Origin: Anopheles merus
Taxonomy: Eukaryota; Arthropoda; Insecta; Diptera; Culicidae
Direction of reading: 5' to 3'
Length of the DNA: 64,000 nt
Assembly (NCBI RefSeq): GCF_017562075.2
Contig: NC_054084.1
Location: forward strand, 32,691,158-32,755,157
Position numbers and translations under genes: made by a program. The notes beneath the pieces are model-generated. The model saw only the letters and a list, made by a program, of their open reading frames with translations. It did no database searches and was not told the DNA's origin. The first letter of the stretch is position 1; every line of letters begins with the position of its first letter. Below, piece by piece: positions 1 to 14,500 of this stretch.

Positions 1-1795
1 CCCACAGCCAGACAGTGCCGGAAAACTAATCAACACTTTCGATAACACCCATCGACGATATACACCACCCGCCAAAGTGCCTGTGGAACACATCACAACA
101 CACACTCGCATCGATAATACTGAAGCGAGTCTGGTCTCGCAGCAAACCAAATCGTCACTCTCGTCTTTATGCTGATCGTCTGATAATCCAGCCCCTTCGC
201 TTAGCACGGAAGTACGTCACCCTCATCGATAAGTCCCCGTCGTCTTCGCTAATGCTTGGTGCCTAGGTCTAAGTACGTTCGGCTCATAATTAAATGAAAT
301 CAAGCTACTTTCGGTAGCAGCTTATCGTGTGCAGGGGGATGAGACATAATGAATTCTACTCCACCCAGTCAGAATGGAACGGGGCGAAAACATAAATTAC
401 CCATAGCAAATCCTCTCCACCGACTGTTTTTACGAGGTGACACACACGAGCGCACGTACTCTTCTCCCTCCAATAGTGATTTAGAGATTTTCGGGATGGT
501 TTAAGAGCATGCACTGGAAGCATCCGAAACTACCCGCCGTCATGACATTTACGCCTCATAAGCCATTGCGTAAAGTTAATATTCATGCCGATCATGTGCC
601 GTTCGATTCAAGCAGGTCAGTGGCGCACGCGGAGTGTACTGTTCACCCTGGTCCGACCGACCCGAAAACCCCGCCATTTCGAAACAACGGGGCGTGGAAG
701 TCGCTGCCGATGACATACGGCCCGCATACCCCCCGATGGGACGGGGAAGTTTTTCCCGAACGGGTGGGAGGGGGGTGTGGCGCAGAAAAACAACCCGTTT
801 CGAGCGGAAAGAGGTGTCAAAGTCACCGACAGGCCCGAAAAGGGCGGCGACCCAAAAACCCTTCCACCCGGACCTGCCGAGCCTGCTGCTGGTTTGGTCA
901 ATTTTTAATCCTGCCAGCAAGCGATGTATGGTGCTGCCAAAGGTGTGTAAATAACCTTTCCTCCCTGGGAGTGTGTGCGAGCTCCCGCTGTCAGCCAAGA
1001 GGGAAAACGCATCGCGTCGACCCCCTTGCTTTTCCACCCGTTGGGACAGCAGCAACAGCAGTGTCGTTCCGGGCAATCGTCCCGGGTGTTATTGTCATCG
1101 CACGCGCGCACACGTGCAAGGGTTGTCGGAGGGGTCGGTGGTGTTGTATTCGCGTGAAGAACGCATTTGTATGCAGTCGTGGCCGAGAGGCGCCCACGGG
1201 CTGTGGAGTCGCCGGGTTGCGCCAGCCCGGGAAGCCCAACATCGTGCCCAATTGGGAGCTAGGCAGCGAATAGGAAACCCTGTGCGCTGCGTAGCATTAG
1301 TAGCATTGCCAGCAAACACGAGGGCTACATGCAATGGGAGGCAGCGCAGTACAGTAGGTGACAAAAAATGGAAGGGTTGAACGTGCTCTGTTGAAATTGT
1401 TTTAATTTAGATTTTTATTTGTAAATTCCACTATTAAATTTGAATGTATTGAGAAAACAATAGATTAAAAATACACTTTTGTATGTCTTGTGGAGCCAAA
1501 CAGACGTGTTGAAACTGGCCTAAACTTATAGTTTGCAGCAGATACAGCTTACAGCTTCGATTGTTACCCAAAAATATTTTTTTTATGCAAAATGCTCGTT
1601 TTTAAATTTTCTTCTGGAATGTATTGAATAACCCATTTGGATACGACAATTATTGATCTTGGAATGCTTAAAGCGTTATCCGTCAATTTTTTTTTCATCC
1701 TTAGACTATTCCGTCTTCCGCTTGTAATAGTATTGCTCCACGATCAAGCACACCAAACATCCAAAATGATATTACTTTTGTACTAACAAAAAAAA
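1..1795. other. Non-coding stretch, no supported gene
   Basis: The first 1.4 kb is relatively GC-rich, so stop codons are rare in several frames at once and open frames overlap on both strands (for example 509-1273 plus and 576-1076 minus). None shows a recognisable domain or convincing splice sites, so I treat them as chance. From about 1380 the sequence becomes AT-rich. It could be intron, intergenic DNA or a regulatory region; the sequence alone does not decide. Confidence 0.5.
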
Positions 1796-1802
1796 CCTTC
1801 CA

Positions 1803-2023
1803 GCCTTCTTCTTCTTCTTCTTTGGCACAACAACAGTTGTTGGTCAAAGCCTGCCAGTACCCACTAGGGAAGTGAGCTTGGCTTTCAGTGATTTATTGTT
1901 ACCATAGCAGGATAGTCAGCCCTACGTATGGTGGGGCCACGGTCTATTTGGGGCTTGAACCTTTGACGGGCATGTTGTTAAGTCGTACGAATTGACGACT
2001 GTATCACCAGGCCGGCCCCCTTC
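1803..2023 (-). mobile_element. tRNA-derived SINE, SINE200-like
   Basis: Read on the minus strand, the element starts near the GGCCGG run at about 2018-2023. It has a degenerate A-box-like stretch, then a B-box-like GGTTCAAGCCC (about 1955-1965), and a body that includes TAGTCAGCCCTACGTATGG on the plus strand (about 1911-1929). It ends in a simple GAA-type tail, seen as (CTT)n on the plus strand at 1803-1821. A polymerase III promoter, a body of about 200 bp and a simple tail are typical of SINEs. I recognise the body as close to the abundant Anopheles SINE200 family, from memory only. The target duplication is unclear. Such elements move with LINE-encoded reverse transcriptase. Confidence 0.75.
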
Positions 2024-2887
2024 TAACCTTAAGCTGATTAAAATGATGAAAAATACATAAACAGACGACGAACCCTTTATTTTTTTAGACTCGTTATAAA
2101 TTCAAGAACCAAAAAATAATTCAGAAAACAATACCACAATTTATAAACTTTTTCGAATCTCTCAGGTAAAGGATTCGTAATAATTTCTCATAAAAAAGGC
2201 GTAAGTCTTTCATGGCACTTTCCTTTTCGAAACTATAAACTAGGAGATGTCAATTAATCGATGTCCCGTGAGTTTCACAAATTAAGTCACTCCTAACTGC
2301 ACAGAACAAAAAAAATCAATATTTCCTTTTCCCATCAACCACTGTAGCTGTATACCCTTCGCCTTGGCGCCACTAAGATACAACACCTACGAAGTTTCCT
2401 CTCATTAACCGACGACACAACGTTTCGTCCAAGTACACACACACACACATACACACCCCCCGCGGCAAAGAACCGACGCAACTCTAGATGTCACCATGAT
2501 GTTCCCCCGCATCTGGGACGTAAGTGTGAAAATCCAACGTGCGAAAGATGGTGACCGATGCAGCTGCACAGTGGGAGGATGATGTTTCTCCTTTTTGTTC
2601 TATGCCCTTTTTAAACATTTCAATGACACACACACACACATGCACATGCACACGCAGTGCATTTCCATCACTGTGATGCTCTTCTCTTTAGCACTTCATT
2701 TGTACACCTACGTATATGTCTCCACTCTTGATGCAACCCTTTTTCGGTGTTCGGAAAACCCGGTGGCGGCGCAAACCGGAGGGATTCTTCGCGCCACCGT
2801 ACGCGCGTCCCATTGCATGACCGTCGGTGATAAATCGTTGCGTGCCGGTGGTCGGATCGGGCAACACGCCGAAAGTGACTCCCCGGA

Positions 2888-2908
2888 CTCTCTCTCTCTC
2901 TCTCTCTC
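2888..2908. repeat. (CT)n microsatellite
   Basis: A short uninterrupted CT dinucleotide tract, seen directly. Confidence 0.9.
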
Positions 2909-5671
2909 AATCGAGCTGAATGCAAATGCATAACAAATGCCCGGCACGCACACACTCCATCACGCGGTGTTGCACAAGGGAAGATGTACAGAAGTGGCAT
3001 GAGCGTGGGGCACTCTACTTACGCGCGAACATTCATCACACGGGGGCTCGGGGGTTTCTGGTTGCTTTACAAAGTGAGGTGGTACATTAGCAGACATCCA
3101 CTAGGCTTACCTGGACGGGGGCGAAAAAGAAAACATGGAAAGATAAAAGTAAGTTTAATTTTAGGAACTACTGACTCGAGTGTTAAAATTCAAACAAAAA
3201 GCATTGACTCTGAAAGACTTTACACGGAACTGCTGAAGCATCCTTTTTTCGAGAACGTTCCTCAATTCCAAAGTTAAACAGTTGGCTACTTGAAATCGAT
3301 TAGCCCCTGACGACCTCACCGAACGCAAACACATCCGGCCGAGGAAAGCGAGAAAGCGAAAAGGCTTTTTTTCCCCCCGGGCAGCAAAAATCAATATTAG
3401 CTTCATCAAAAACCCGGTCAACACTTATTTTCCGCGATTGGTTTGCAAAGCTCTATCTGGGAACAAATCCAGACCAACCACAGACCATCGTGAACCATCG
3501 TGAAAGGCAGAAAAAAACAAGCACACACACATTGGAAAGGTCAATTCCAACCGAATAGCCACGCGATAAGCCTTGGGCAAGCGAGCAAGACTAGCGGCAG
3601 CAAATGGGGCACAGAGCTTAGCTTGAACGATATTTCATTTCCGATTCCATAACTTCCGACCGTGTACCGTGTACGTACGTGCCTGCAGTGGCGAGAACGT
3701 ACGGGAAATCGTTTGGAACCAACGAAAAAATAAAAAAAAAATAAAGAGAGTAGGACAGAAACCTCAGAACTCTCTCATCTGACACAACCATTACCTACGC
3801 CAATTAGCTTCACCGCGAGGCAGCCGGAGCTTTTGGGAAGAGCAAGGAGAAGAAGAAGTGTTGTGTACATTTCCGCTTCAACATGTTGGATTGCTTTCTT
3901 CGGATGAAGTAGTCTGTCCTTTGCCAGAACCGGAATTGGGATGTAGCTTTTCACTGTTCTTCCAACTTCAACTCCCAAAAAAGGACCCTTATTAGTGAAT
4001 TCCATCAGCAAGTGAAGGTTTCCTCGATTGAGAAATAATGACCATAAGAGTTCCAAAGAGTTGCTATAGCAGCTCTTCAGTGCTTTATTTGTTTTTATCT
4101 TTTAAAAAGCTTTAAATCTTCAAGAAAAACTACAAACTCCAAAGTGCAAACCGTCTAGTGTTGAGGTTTTGTAAACGCACACTCACACACACACATGTGT
4201 TCGTCCCAGTTCCTCCACACCAACCGCTGATGACCTTAACGCTTGATGCTCGCCATTGTTTGAAGACTTCCAAGCACTAACACACATACACACACACACG
4301 TGCGCAAGGGAACGGGAAGGATGCATCCGGAAAATGCCTCCAACAACTTTCTACACAAACAACCTACGGTGTGTATGTGTTGGGGCTGTACTGTGGCTTC
4401 GAATAATTACGCACATTCCACCCTGCCGACCACCCACCCCTCTAACAACCCTTTTCCACTCAATCCTTCTCGAACACACACACACACACATACACACATC
4501 TAGAGACAGAAATATGCACAGTTTTCCACAGAAAGTTGTAATCTCAAAGAAACCCCCGTTAGCATTTCTCCAACCAGGCCTACCTGCCCCTGATCTGCCT
4601 TGCCACTATTGCCTCCTTTCTTGGCACCAAAACAACACATACGCACACACACAAGGACACATATACTCGTATCAAATATCATTACACTTCATGGTAAATA
4701 CATGGTGCAGGCAATGCAGCATAGCAGTGTGTGCAGTGTGCGCTGATCCTCGGCGGGAGTATGCAAGCGGCCACATGGGGGGTGACAACAATGAGGAGGA
4801 AGCCCTAGCAACGCACTTATACAGACACACACGCTCTGGATCGTACGTAGTCACGCTCATAATCCTTTGCACGAAGCACGAGCAGGTGGCCAACAGCCAC
4901 ACATGAGCACTTCTTCTTATGTAAGTCATCAGCGGGACAACACACAGGATGCTTATGCTGGGCCTCCCTCACAAATTCACACACATACACCCTTCCAGAG
5001 AACCGGCTTTTTCCTTAGCTCTACTGCCCTTCATAACGTTCAGAACGCCCCCCCTCGGGCGCAAACAACAGTCCGCCAGGAAAGAAACTGTGCTGCTTGG
5101 GGTTTGGGGGGTTAGGTGCACAAAACTTTTCCTCCACAACAGCACCTTCCGCTTCCCGAGCTGCTTCCAGAAGCTTTCACCCACCCACCAACCCCCCAAG
5201 CGCATTGTGCAGCGCAAGGAGAAACACACACAAATGCAATTTTTCCCCTATAAAAAGATAGCGGAGCCCGAAGGAGACACACCTCAGCTTGCCTCGCTAG
5301 GATCTTGCTCTTCCTCTTGTTAATGCCTCCCTGATGCCGGCGTGCATCATACCCTCTTCGCCACATATCACGCCATCGCGAGCTGCGAGGATTCACATTT
5401 CATTTTGCTTCCAATTCCGCGTGCAACAATCGGACGCCAATGCCGCCGCATCCTGTGTGTGTGTGTTTTTTTTTTTTTTGCATTTCCCTGGACAAAACAC
5501 ACACACGCATCCATACCTACTTCTTCCTACTTCCCTTTAAGTTTCCATTTTTTTATATTTTCCAACCCGTTTTTCTTTGCTTTTGTTTTTGCACCTTTCT
5601 CAAACCGCTTGCAAACCGGCCAAACGAGCGGTGTGGTCGTGTAAACACCGTGTTTCAAGCACTCACTTACA

Positions 5672-5697
5672 CTCTCTCTCTCTCTCTCTCTCTCTCT
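5672..5697. repeat. (CT)n microsatellite
   Basis: About 13 CT units in a row. Several spurious overlapping open frames pass through it. Confidence 0.9.
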
Positions 5698-7650
5698 TAA
5701 TGCACTCCCAGCCCCCCGCAATGAAAGGAAGCGAAAGATATGCATCTTCTCTGCCTTCTTCTCTGCCCCTGCCTCGTGGTGCGTTAATCCTGCGTTACGG
5801 CCTATACAGAAACCAAGTGCAGAAAATACCCCTGAAGTGCAACGTTGCACCGGTACACACACACATACACACACACGAACGCACGAATGAATGGTGCAAT
5901 AAAAAGATGCATCAAAGCAGGAAGTTTCTTCGCACTTTTTCTGTCCCCGCTCATGCCCTGTATCTTCTTGGCTGCGCAGATAAAGCTGGATAAAAACAAA
6001 GAATTGGAAAACATGTGGCCCCACATGAAGGGACAAAGCAACAAGAAAAAAAAACACATACAGGTGTATGTGTGTGGCGTTCAAGTCCCTTCATTTGCTT
6101 CCTGCCATTGAGGGTAGTACTCCTTCGATCGATCCTAACTGTACGCACATTTACAGAAGAAAAAGGACCGTGTTACACTGCAGCGGGAAATAAATCAAGA
6201 GAAAAAAAGCATTTTAGCAATTTGAATGCACAAATTGCACGCCCATCCTTTGCATAGCCAGCTTCAGCATTAGTAATCCTTCATTGCGTTTCAATAGAAC
6301 TCAAATTCTTGGCATATGTAGCTGGCAATAGTGCTCCCAACCACAAACGCCCGTCGATACGTGCAAGATGCAATTGAGAACCTCTTTGCTTGTCTGCATC
6401 TAATCGTAAGGGCGGTATTCTCTTGTTTTGTGTACATTTTTTTTCGAAATGCTTCAAATACCTCCGCCCACTATGCAGAAGCGAACCGAACACAACGGGC
6501 GAATGGAGAATGCGTTCAGAGCGAAAAACTAAAACAAAATACGCAAATAGGGTCGCTGGAATTGAAATTTGCGTTTGGGGTGCGTGAAAGAGACACCCAG
6601 CCGCACGGGAATGCATCGATGCACCGAAGAAAAAACACAGGGGTTGAATAATATCCCCCCCCCCCCACGCTCCACCCCAAACCAGCACACCATTGAAACG
6701 TTCAAAGGAAAAACACCCCCGGCGCGTGCAAGAAAACGCGGTAAGAAAAAGAATTGCAATAAGTGTCCAACCCCTTCTATATGCAGTTAAGCGCATCACA
6801 CACACACGCGCGTACGCTTAAAGAAGGATATAAAAAGAGCGAAAAATCGGTTAAAGGAAAAACTTGCCCGAGATTTTCACTCCTGCACCATCATCAAGGG
6901 CCATCTGTGTGCCACACATACGCATCCATCCTTGCGGGAGGGAATGAAACTCCTTTTGGGGCGGAAAACAACGGCATGGAAAACTGCATCTCACATTGAC
7001 TTACCCACACACACACAGCCGTATGGTATCAAGTATGGCGCACACCCTTGCGGTACGCCATATGTGACCGTTTGTCACGCTATGTGGAGCAAATGATGGC
7101 GTCCTCTCTAGTACCAGGACACGCAGAGAAAAAGGACTTTGCGAAAGAAAACGGGGAAGAACTCCAACCGCACATACGCACACACACACTCCCGTACACG
7201 ATATCATTAGGGGCGGGTGCATCTGTGCACACGCTCGGAATGGGGGCTCGTAGGGTTTTAATGAGGTGCGGTAGAGTAAGCGAAACACTCTCACCCTGCA
7301 CCCTCATTCTTTACGATGCATCGAGGGGCGAATGCAGCACCACGGCAGGCTGCAAACGACTGTGCAATTGGTGCACCGGGCAATGTGCGCGGGGCGTTTG
7401 CGAATTGCAGGAAATGCAGCCCCCATCATACCCCCTGTCTCCCCGGTCCCCTTTAACTTGTACGCACTTTTTTGCTGTTGTTGTAAGCGCAAGCGGATCA
7501 TGGCGGCTGCAGCAGAAAAATAGAATAGAAACTGGAGGGGAAACGGCCGAATGCGGCCATGTTTTTTTTTTTGTTCTTATGATGCCAATCGACAGGAACG
7601 GCCATTTTTGTCGAGCATTGCGAATGGGGATTTCGTTCAAATAAAGGAGG

Positions 7651-8580
7651 AATTGTTCAACGGAAACTAGTTTTTAAACATATTTATTTCAATTGAATTT
7701 GTGAGTAGTTCATAACCAAATAATCAAAAAATTTGTTTTTTTGTTTCAATTCCTCAAATGTCTGATTTATTTTCATCAAGTCATGCGCAGTTGTTGGGAT
7801 TTGGTTAGCAACCACTAACAGAGCTATTTGTTTCGCACGATCGTTGTCTCCAAATTTTGGATTTAAGTAAAAATTTGCTTAAAAAACATCAGTTTCTGCC
7901 TCAAGCGCTCCTATTTTTGTATGTAACTCAAAAATTTTTTCCTCAAGCAGCAATCGTTAGAACTTCACCAGTAATTTTTCGCAATTTGTACCTGCTTACA
8001 TTTAACATTAGGGAGGCATTTAATAAATTGTGATTTTTTAAACATTGAATATGTTAAATTTCAATCAATAGTCAAAAGCAAAAGTTCACAATAAAAACAA
8101 TTTCCCACTGAAATATTCAAAATCGTCAAAAGATCAGCAATGTTACAACTACTTTTTATTGAATTATTAATTCGAGAAATTATAAAGACATCGGCAGACG
8201 CGAAACAATTCTAAACAAAAGGATTAAATTGTAGTGAAAAATTGCATCCTAAAAGACAACATTTAGTTACTCAGAGGCAAAACTAAGCGTCAACAACTGT
8301 GAAGTGTTTGGTGAAACACATTCAAAATGGTTAATTATAGTTCTCTATCTTCCAACACAGTTTTATAGGTTTTTTATATATTTTAGGACTTAAAAAATAT
8401 ATTCAGTTCCTCAAAAGACATCTTTAAAAAGCAGCTTGTGAGTTACTGTGTCAGCAACAAAAAAAAACATGATAACAAAGCTATACCAACAATTTTGATT
8501 ACCCTGTTCTAATTGTTCTACAACAACGGACAAGTCTTCAAAGCGCTTCACTAACAAAAGGAAACCTTGTAACACACACC
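7651..8580. other. AT-rich island, nothing recognised
   Basis: About 0.9 kb of clearly AT-richer sequence between GC-richer flanks, with many stops in all frames. No terminal inverted repeats or target duplications were found by eye. It may be an old transposon remnant or an AT-rich intron segment. Confidence 0.4.
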
Positions 8581-11500
8581 TTTGATGAGCATTTTAATTT
8601 ACGCTTTATTTTCTACCCTACCAAATCCCCCAAAACAAGGCTTCATAAACCCTTGGCAAAGGCTCCATTTTGTTCGATTATTTCACCTCACGGGATGCTT
8701 CAACATTCCTGCAACCAACTCCTGCCTACAGGAGTTTCCCAAAAGGAAGCAAAATGCCCTGACCGATTGGCACACCAGCCAGCGCCAGTTGGGAATACAT
8801 CTGCACACACAAACCCAGCGGCTGCCTCTTACTTCTGCCGACTGCCGTTGATTTTCTTTGCATAATCTACCAAATACCCCACCAGCACGACTTCTTCGTG
8901 GCGCTGGTTACTTCCCCGCTGCTACCGGATGAGATTTAATTATAAAATTTTAATGACGCACCTCTTACGCGCCTTAATTTCTGCACCTTTTTGCGCGCGA
9001 GCCTTTTTTGTACCGCTTCTCGCACCAGGCAACATCGGTTTACGCGTCGTACACCACCGGACCTGCTTGCCTGCCTTCTGGTTTTTCGCATTTGGGAGAA
9101 TTTTATCGTTCACCCCGTTCAACCGGGACGCTCTCGGTTGCCTTACTTCGGTGAGAAATTTACTAATTAATTTGATGCAAATGCCTTACCGGCAGGCATT
9201 GGTCGCCAACAGCGTAACTACTGTGTGCGAACCATTCCTCAGTGTGAGAAAACTTCGGCACCGTGTAACGCGCAAAGGGATTACAAATAAATCCATAAAT
9301 TGATGGTTGTAAGTTTGCTGCCACCCATTCGGGATTAATCCCGGGGCGTGCTAAGCCGCTCCTTAACAGCTGCTAAAAGGTAGCTAAACCGCATCTTATT
9401 AACTCACTTCACAGTATAAACACACCTCTAATGCGCGCTCAGGCAAATCGCTATTGGAAATTGAATACACCCAGCGACCACTTATTAGTGTGTCCCTTTT
9501 TTCTTTCTCTCTCTCTCTCTTTCTCTGTACTATTACCAAGCACCGCTCAAGCGATCATAGTTTTGCATTTCACCTGTGTCGCCTCGCTCAAGTCTTTGGC
9601 AGGCAAACAACTAAATTAATTCCAGTCCGTATGCATCGCCGAAGAATTATGGCTGCAAGATCTTATCGCGGCGGCGACGGATAATATTACACACATCTGC
9701 AAACACACCAACATCAGCCAACAATCAGGTCGCGGCGGTATGCAAACCTGCTGCGCTGCAAACTGGCAGGTCTCGTCTTGGCGGCGGGCACATAAGCCGG
9801 GCACCCAGTTGGCATGTTTGTCTGATTTACAAAGCGACGCTCGAGCTTCTTAAGAAGATTGCGAGTGGTCACTTTTGCTACGAATTGAGGATGTTTACAA
9901 CTTCAACAATTTTTCGTAATATATTTTGACCATAGAATTGTACCCACCAAGCCAAACTAGTCATACAACTTAAGCTGAGAATTTGCGGCTGATTCCCGAA
10001 ATGATGATTTATTTCTCTTGGCTGATAATAGTTTATTTTGGTTTGACTTTGACAACAACAAAAATAATTAAAAATCAATAATAGTTAAATAAAAGCATGA
10101 AGACCTTTTTCAAAAACCAAAACTAATACAAGCGCTTTTGATATGCATGCACACAATTTTCGACAATCAAAATGGTGGTATTCGACATAATAATAATATT
10201 AAAAACAGATTTTTAGAAATGACGTCATAAAACGCCTAGAGTTATGCAACTCGCAAGCAACAAGCAGCTTATTAACCACTTTTACAGTAACTGTTGTGTT
10301 TTTTTTTGTAATATCTAAAGACACTTTGGGGTCCACATGGGTCTCTTTCGCCTCGCAACACGTCTCCTGGGTGTTAAATTCTTCTAGCTTCCAACGCAAT
10401 CCACAAAACAATGACCACTCACTAGCCACCGAAGGGCAAACGCTACTTACCGCAACACACCAAGAGAAGGGGCTTGCACAAATCCTAGACCCACCCAGCA
10501 AACAACAAGCAAATTCTTTAATTTATCAATTTATAATGCTGTCTTTGATTATCGGGAAAGATATTTTACATACCGCGTTCACACCGGTAGAGAGAGAGAG
10601 CAGGCACCACCTTCCCACCACCCAACAGCAGCAACCCCATAAACACTTGATAAATCTGCCCGGTTGCTGCTGCTTGGCGATGCAGTAATCTTGATAAAGG
10701 CCTTGCTACCTTCCACTGCCTCCCTTCTCGCCAGAGTGCCCAGAGTGTACGCCTGCGTTATAAATTAATATTTAAATTACACAATTTCTTGCATATTTCA
10801 TACCCCGACTCCGGCTGATAAGGACAGGTTCTGGGCGCTATTATACGCGCACCCCCGCACTGGTTCTCCGCACTTGCGGCGTCTGTTTTGCCGCAAATGA
10901 GGATGAGATGAAATTATTACCGGTATTACTTTCTACTCAATACACGCGCTTTATCATACCGCTCTTCGCAGACACGGCCCTTCACCGCAGCGCTTTTGCA
11001 CTGGGGCTCGCCAAGAATGGGAATCCGCTTCCCAGCTTACCACACACGCACTCACACAACCTGCATCTCTCTCCAACACAGGCTTTTACGATGAGCTAAG
11101 GGCTTCTCTTTGCACTCCTAATGGAAGGTGATTTCTTATTTCTTGCTTTGTCCAGCCCCAAACTGGACACACGAGGAGCCCGCCGCCCGATCGATAACGC
11201 ATTAAGCAATTACAATACGCTTACAAAGTCATCCAGCTCTCATCCCACCCAATATTGTGTGTAGCAACGAAGGCCGAAATATCACCCTCAGTTCAATATG
11301 TTTTTGCTTCCCACCCCAACACAAGCCCATTTATCTGTGCGCATCCCGCTTCTTCTTTACCAACTAGGAAGCGACGGAGGATATATACCCGTATCTTAAC
11401 AAAATCGTAGATTACGATGCCGCGTACATACACTAGCGGTAAAGAGCGTCCACGCACTCTCAAGATCAAGCCATCATCCGCAGTAAACGGAACGCATCAT

Positions 11501-14500
11501 TCACACCGGGCTGCCCCCGGTCGCCTTCGTCTTTTTCAGAACGTTTTTAATTAATTAATCATCCTGATTTGGTCCTGGTAAGGCTTCTTGGTCGGAATTG
11601 TTGGTCTCGGTTTCCTACTTCTCTTTGACGCTCTCTCCTCATCCTCATCTTACTTCCAGTAAAACGAACGTACGCGGTCACGCTTTCTCCTAAATCAGAA
11701 GAGGGAAGTGAACAAATTTCTCTCCCAACGCCCAACACACCACACAATCACCAAATCTCCTTCCGTCTCCCCAAATCCTTGTCAAACGAATATCCTAAAT
11801 GAGTGATTTCTGGTCCAGCGACGATCATCATGCCGGCAATGTCGTTAGAGCACACGGTGAGACAAAACACAGCCTTCCTCCTCCTCCCCCCCGTATCACA
11901 CAAAAACGCAATAGCACTTTCGGTAATTTCAACCTTTTTCCAGAGGATTGATGTCGCTTTGCGGGTTTTGCGTTTTCCGATGATGGGAGCAAAGCACTGA
12001 AAAGGACACTCGGGCCCGGAAGATTGAATAGGGCTCGACTCTACCCTGTGTTTCACCCTCTCTGTGCAGGTTGGTAAGGGTGCGGCTTACACGGCCCCCA
12101 CCTCGTCGCAAGACGACGACGACGATGATGATGATAATAATTGAAGGATATTAATCAAAGGACATAAACGGTTTCCCGGTCTGTCCGCTTTTTCATGCTT
12201 TGCTGAGCAGGATGACTTCCCCCCGCCGACCGTCCCCAAGACAAGGGGGGGGAAAGGTTTTGAGGATGAAAAAAAACGAGGGGATTAGAACGGTTTGGGT
12301 GGTTGAAGCAAAGGTTGATTTGATGTTGAGTTGCTGGAGAGTTTCCCTACTAAAAACTAAACCGAAAACCCCGAAAGGATCTACTTACGTAAAAAGACCG
12401 CTCCTTTGATCCACCACCATCCACAGTTGGAGCTGCGGTAAGAGTGGGGTAGGGATGGGAGAGACTATCCGAGCTCAGAAAACATAAACCACCGAAAAAC
12501 CAATTCACTTGACGGTTTGCGAAAATGATTACTTAAATGTCCACAGGAACTGATTTCACGAGGCGGAAAGGTGAAAAACGTGTGCCAGTGTTTTTTGTGC
12601 TTTGCCAGATGTAGTAGTAATCGATGTGACCCAGGCCCTAAGAGCAAAGGAGATAAACACCACCACCACCACCAACAGGATACAACTTGTACAGCAGTGC
12701 AACAGCATCCGACAAACTGGTTCCAATCGCTCAAGGAAGTGTGCGGTCGTGGCCCAACCCGAAAGCCGCTCATCATGTCGTCATTTTGAGGTATTTTTTG
12801 TCCTTTTCCCACTGCTTCTTCTGCTCCCGGGGAACCGTAGAAGCGTAGTGGAAGCTGCAAATAAATAAAAAAAACATTCCCAGAACATTTCACATACAAT
12901 GTATCGCTGCTCGCAACTGGCGTGGTGGTGGCTGGCCCGCCAAGCATGTGGCGTGTTCGATGTGGCAACGACGACACAGACACACAGCAATCCACCCCAG
13001 CCAGGGCGCAAGCGAGCGGTCCTTACAAATGGTTATCGATTAATCTTCCTACACTCTTGGATCATAATTATCGAGCCCGGAACCGGATTGAAAACCGGGG
13101 GGGTTGAAAAGTGGGGCGAAAACAGGGGCAGGGTTGGCAAAAATGATGAACTGTGGAAAGAGAGCGATGATGATGCACCGGGAGTGAGAGAGAACAAGCA
13201 AACGGGGTCCAAAAATTTAAATCATACACAACGGAGCGGCCACAAACTCGCTGCGCCACCTAATTTACAATCATCTGCCAGTTGCAACCAGAGCGATGCT
13301 CTACAGTGCGGGCAATACTGTTAAGTGTCACCTTAGCCAATAATAAAAAAAGAAGAAAAAAGAGCATCACATTTTGAGCTCAATACTTTTTGGTTTCTTT
13401 TTCTGGCAAGTTTTTTTGGAGAGAAAAAAGACCCACAAAAATGAGTGCGAAGTTGGTAATCATAAGTTATCGAACCGGTTGTTTGGCGGCGGGTTTGTAA
13501 TTTTATACACCTTTTCTTTTCCCGTATTTTTTGTTTTTTTCGCTCCTCTTCCGGGACTTTCCACCGATCTACAAGGCACTGATAACACAGACACACACAC
13601 ACATGCACGAAAAGCCCTCAAAAATTCTACCCTTCGTGTTGCATTGAAGATGCATTACACGATTTGCTCGAGGTTGATTGTGGCGAAAAGTGCACTCTGT
13701 TTTCCTTCCACTTGTTCCTTTTTTCCTCTCCGTGCGCCACCGAGCTTGATGTTTGGCTGGCGGCAATGGAGGCCAAAGGAAAGGAAGAAATAATCACCTC
13801 ATTTTATGCCTCCTCAACAAGCTTCTTCGGTTCGGGCAGCTCGTCCAGTGTAGGTAGGTGCGCGCAGAAAGAGAGCGATTGGGTGTGAAAATTGGACCCA
13901 AAACCGAACGGGAGAACGATTTCTTCGGAAGTCCTTTCCACACTCCCTGCCGCACACTCCTTTGAACGTGTACGATCGGACGATAAAGAGTCGTAATAAA
14001 TTCCTCGTTTTTAATTAAGTTGAAAAATCAAACCAATCGAAGCAGTTCGCTTGTTGGGGAAGTGGAGATTTCTTTCCCTAGGGGTTTTCTTCGCTCCTAA
14101 CAGCACTAAACACTGTCACAAAGCGACCCCGGCACGCCAAACTGCCAATAAATGCCCCAAACCAGAGGGGCATCGCCGCCCGAGCGCGCTCGCTGATCAT
14201 TTGCCACCGACTTATTGCGCGCACAGTTTCACAGTGGATTAATTGATGCTTCCCATTTGCTCTGCGGCTGCCCCGAGCCAGCCAGCTCCATCAAACGCAT
14301 TTCTTCTTGCTTGAGGCGCCCCTTTCTCCCAGATTCTTCCTTCCTTCCAGCAGAACGATTTCTAGCAAGCGCACAAACAAGAAATGTGCCCGAGCAAGTC
14401 GGCAATTAAAAATCACCTCCACTGCTGCCGCCGCTGCGAGCGAGAGCGGAAATAAAAAATGGCCACGAAAAACGCGATAAAAATGATCCATAAACGACGC

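Larger units (their letters stand above)
2024..7650. other. Non-coding stretch with many microsatellites
   Basis: No gene could be supported. The stretch is marked by repeated CA tracts (about 2434, 2625, 4270, 4474, 5850), CT tracts (2888-2908, 5672-5697), poly-T and poly-C runs (12 C at about 6655-6666) and short polypurine or polypyrimidine segments. Many short open frames here read through these tracts and encode His/Thr-, Ser/Leu- or Val/Cys-rich peptides, which is the expected artefact of simple repeats. Confidence 0.55.

Noticed and set aside
509..1273. 254-codon open frame with overlapping frames on both strands
   Set aside because: GC-rich sequence with few stops, no domain, no coding-like bias, and competing frames in the same DNA.
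1803..2023. Functional tRNA gene
   Set aside because: The B-box-like sequence belongs to a SINE body, and no cloverleaf with paired acceptor arms is visible.
4256..4906. 216-codon open frame rich in His and Thr
   Set aside because: Created by CA repeats read as Thr-His; no motif.
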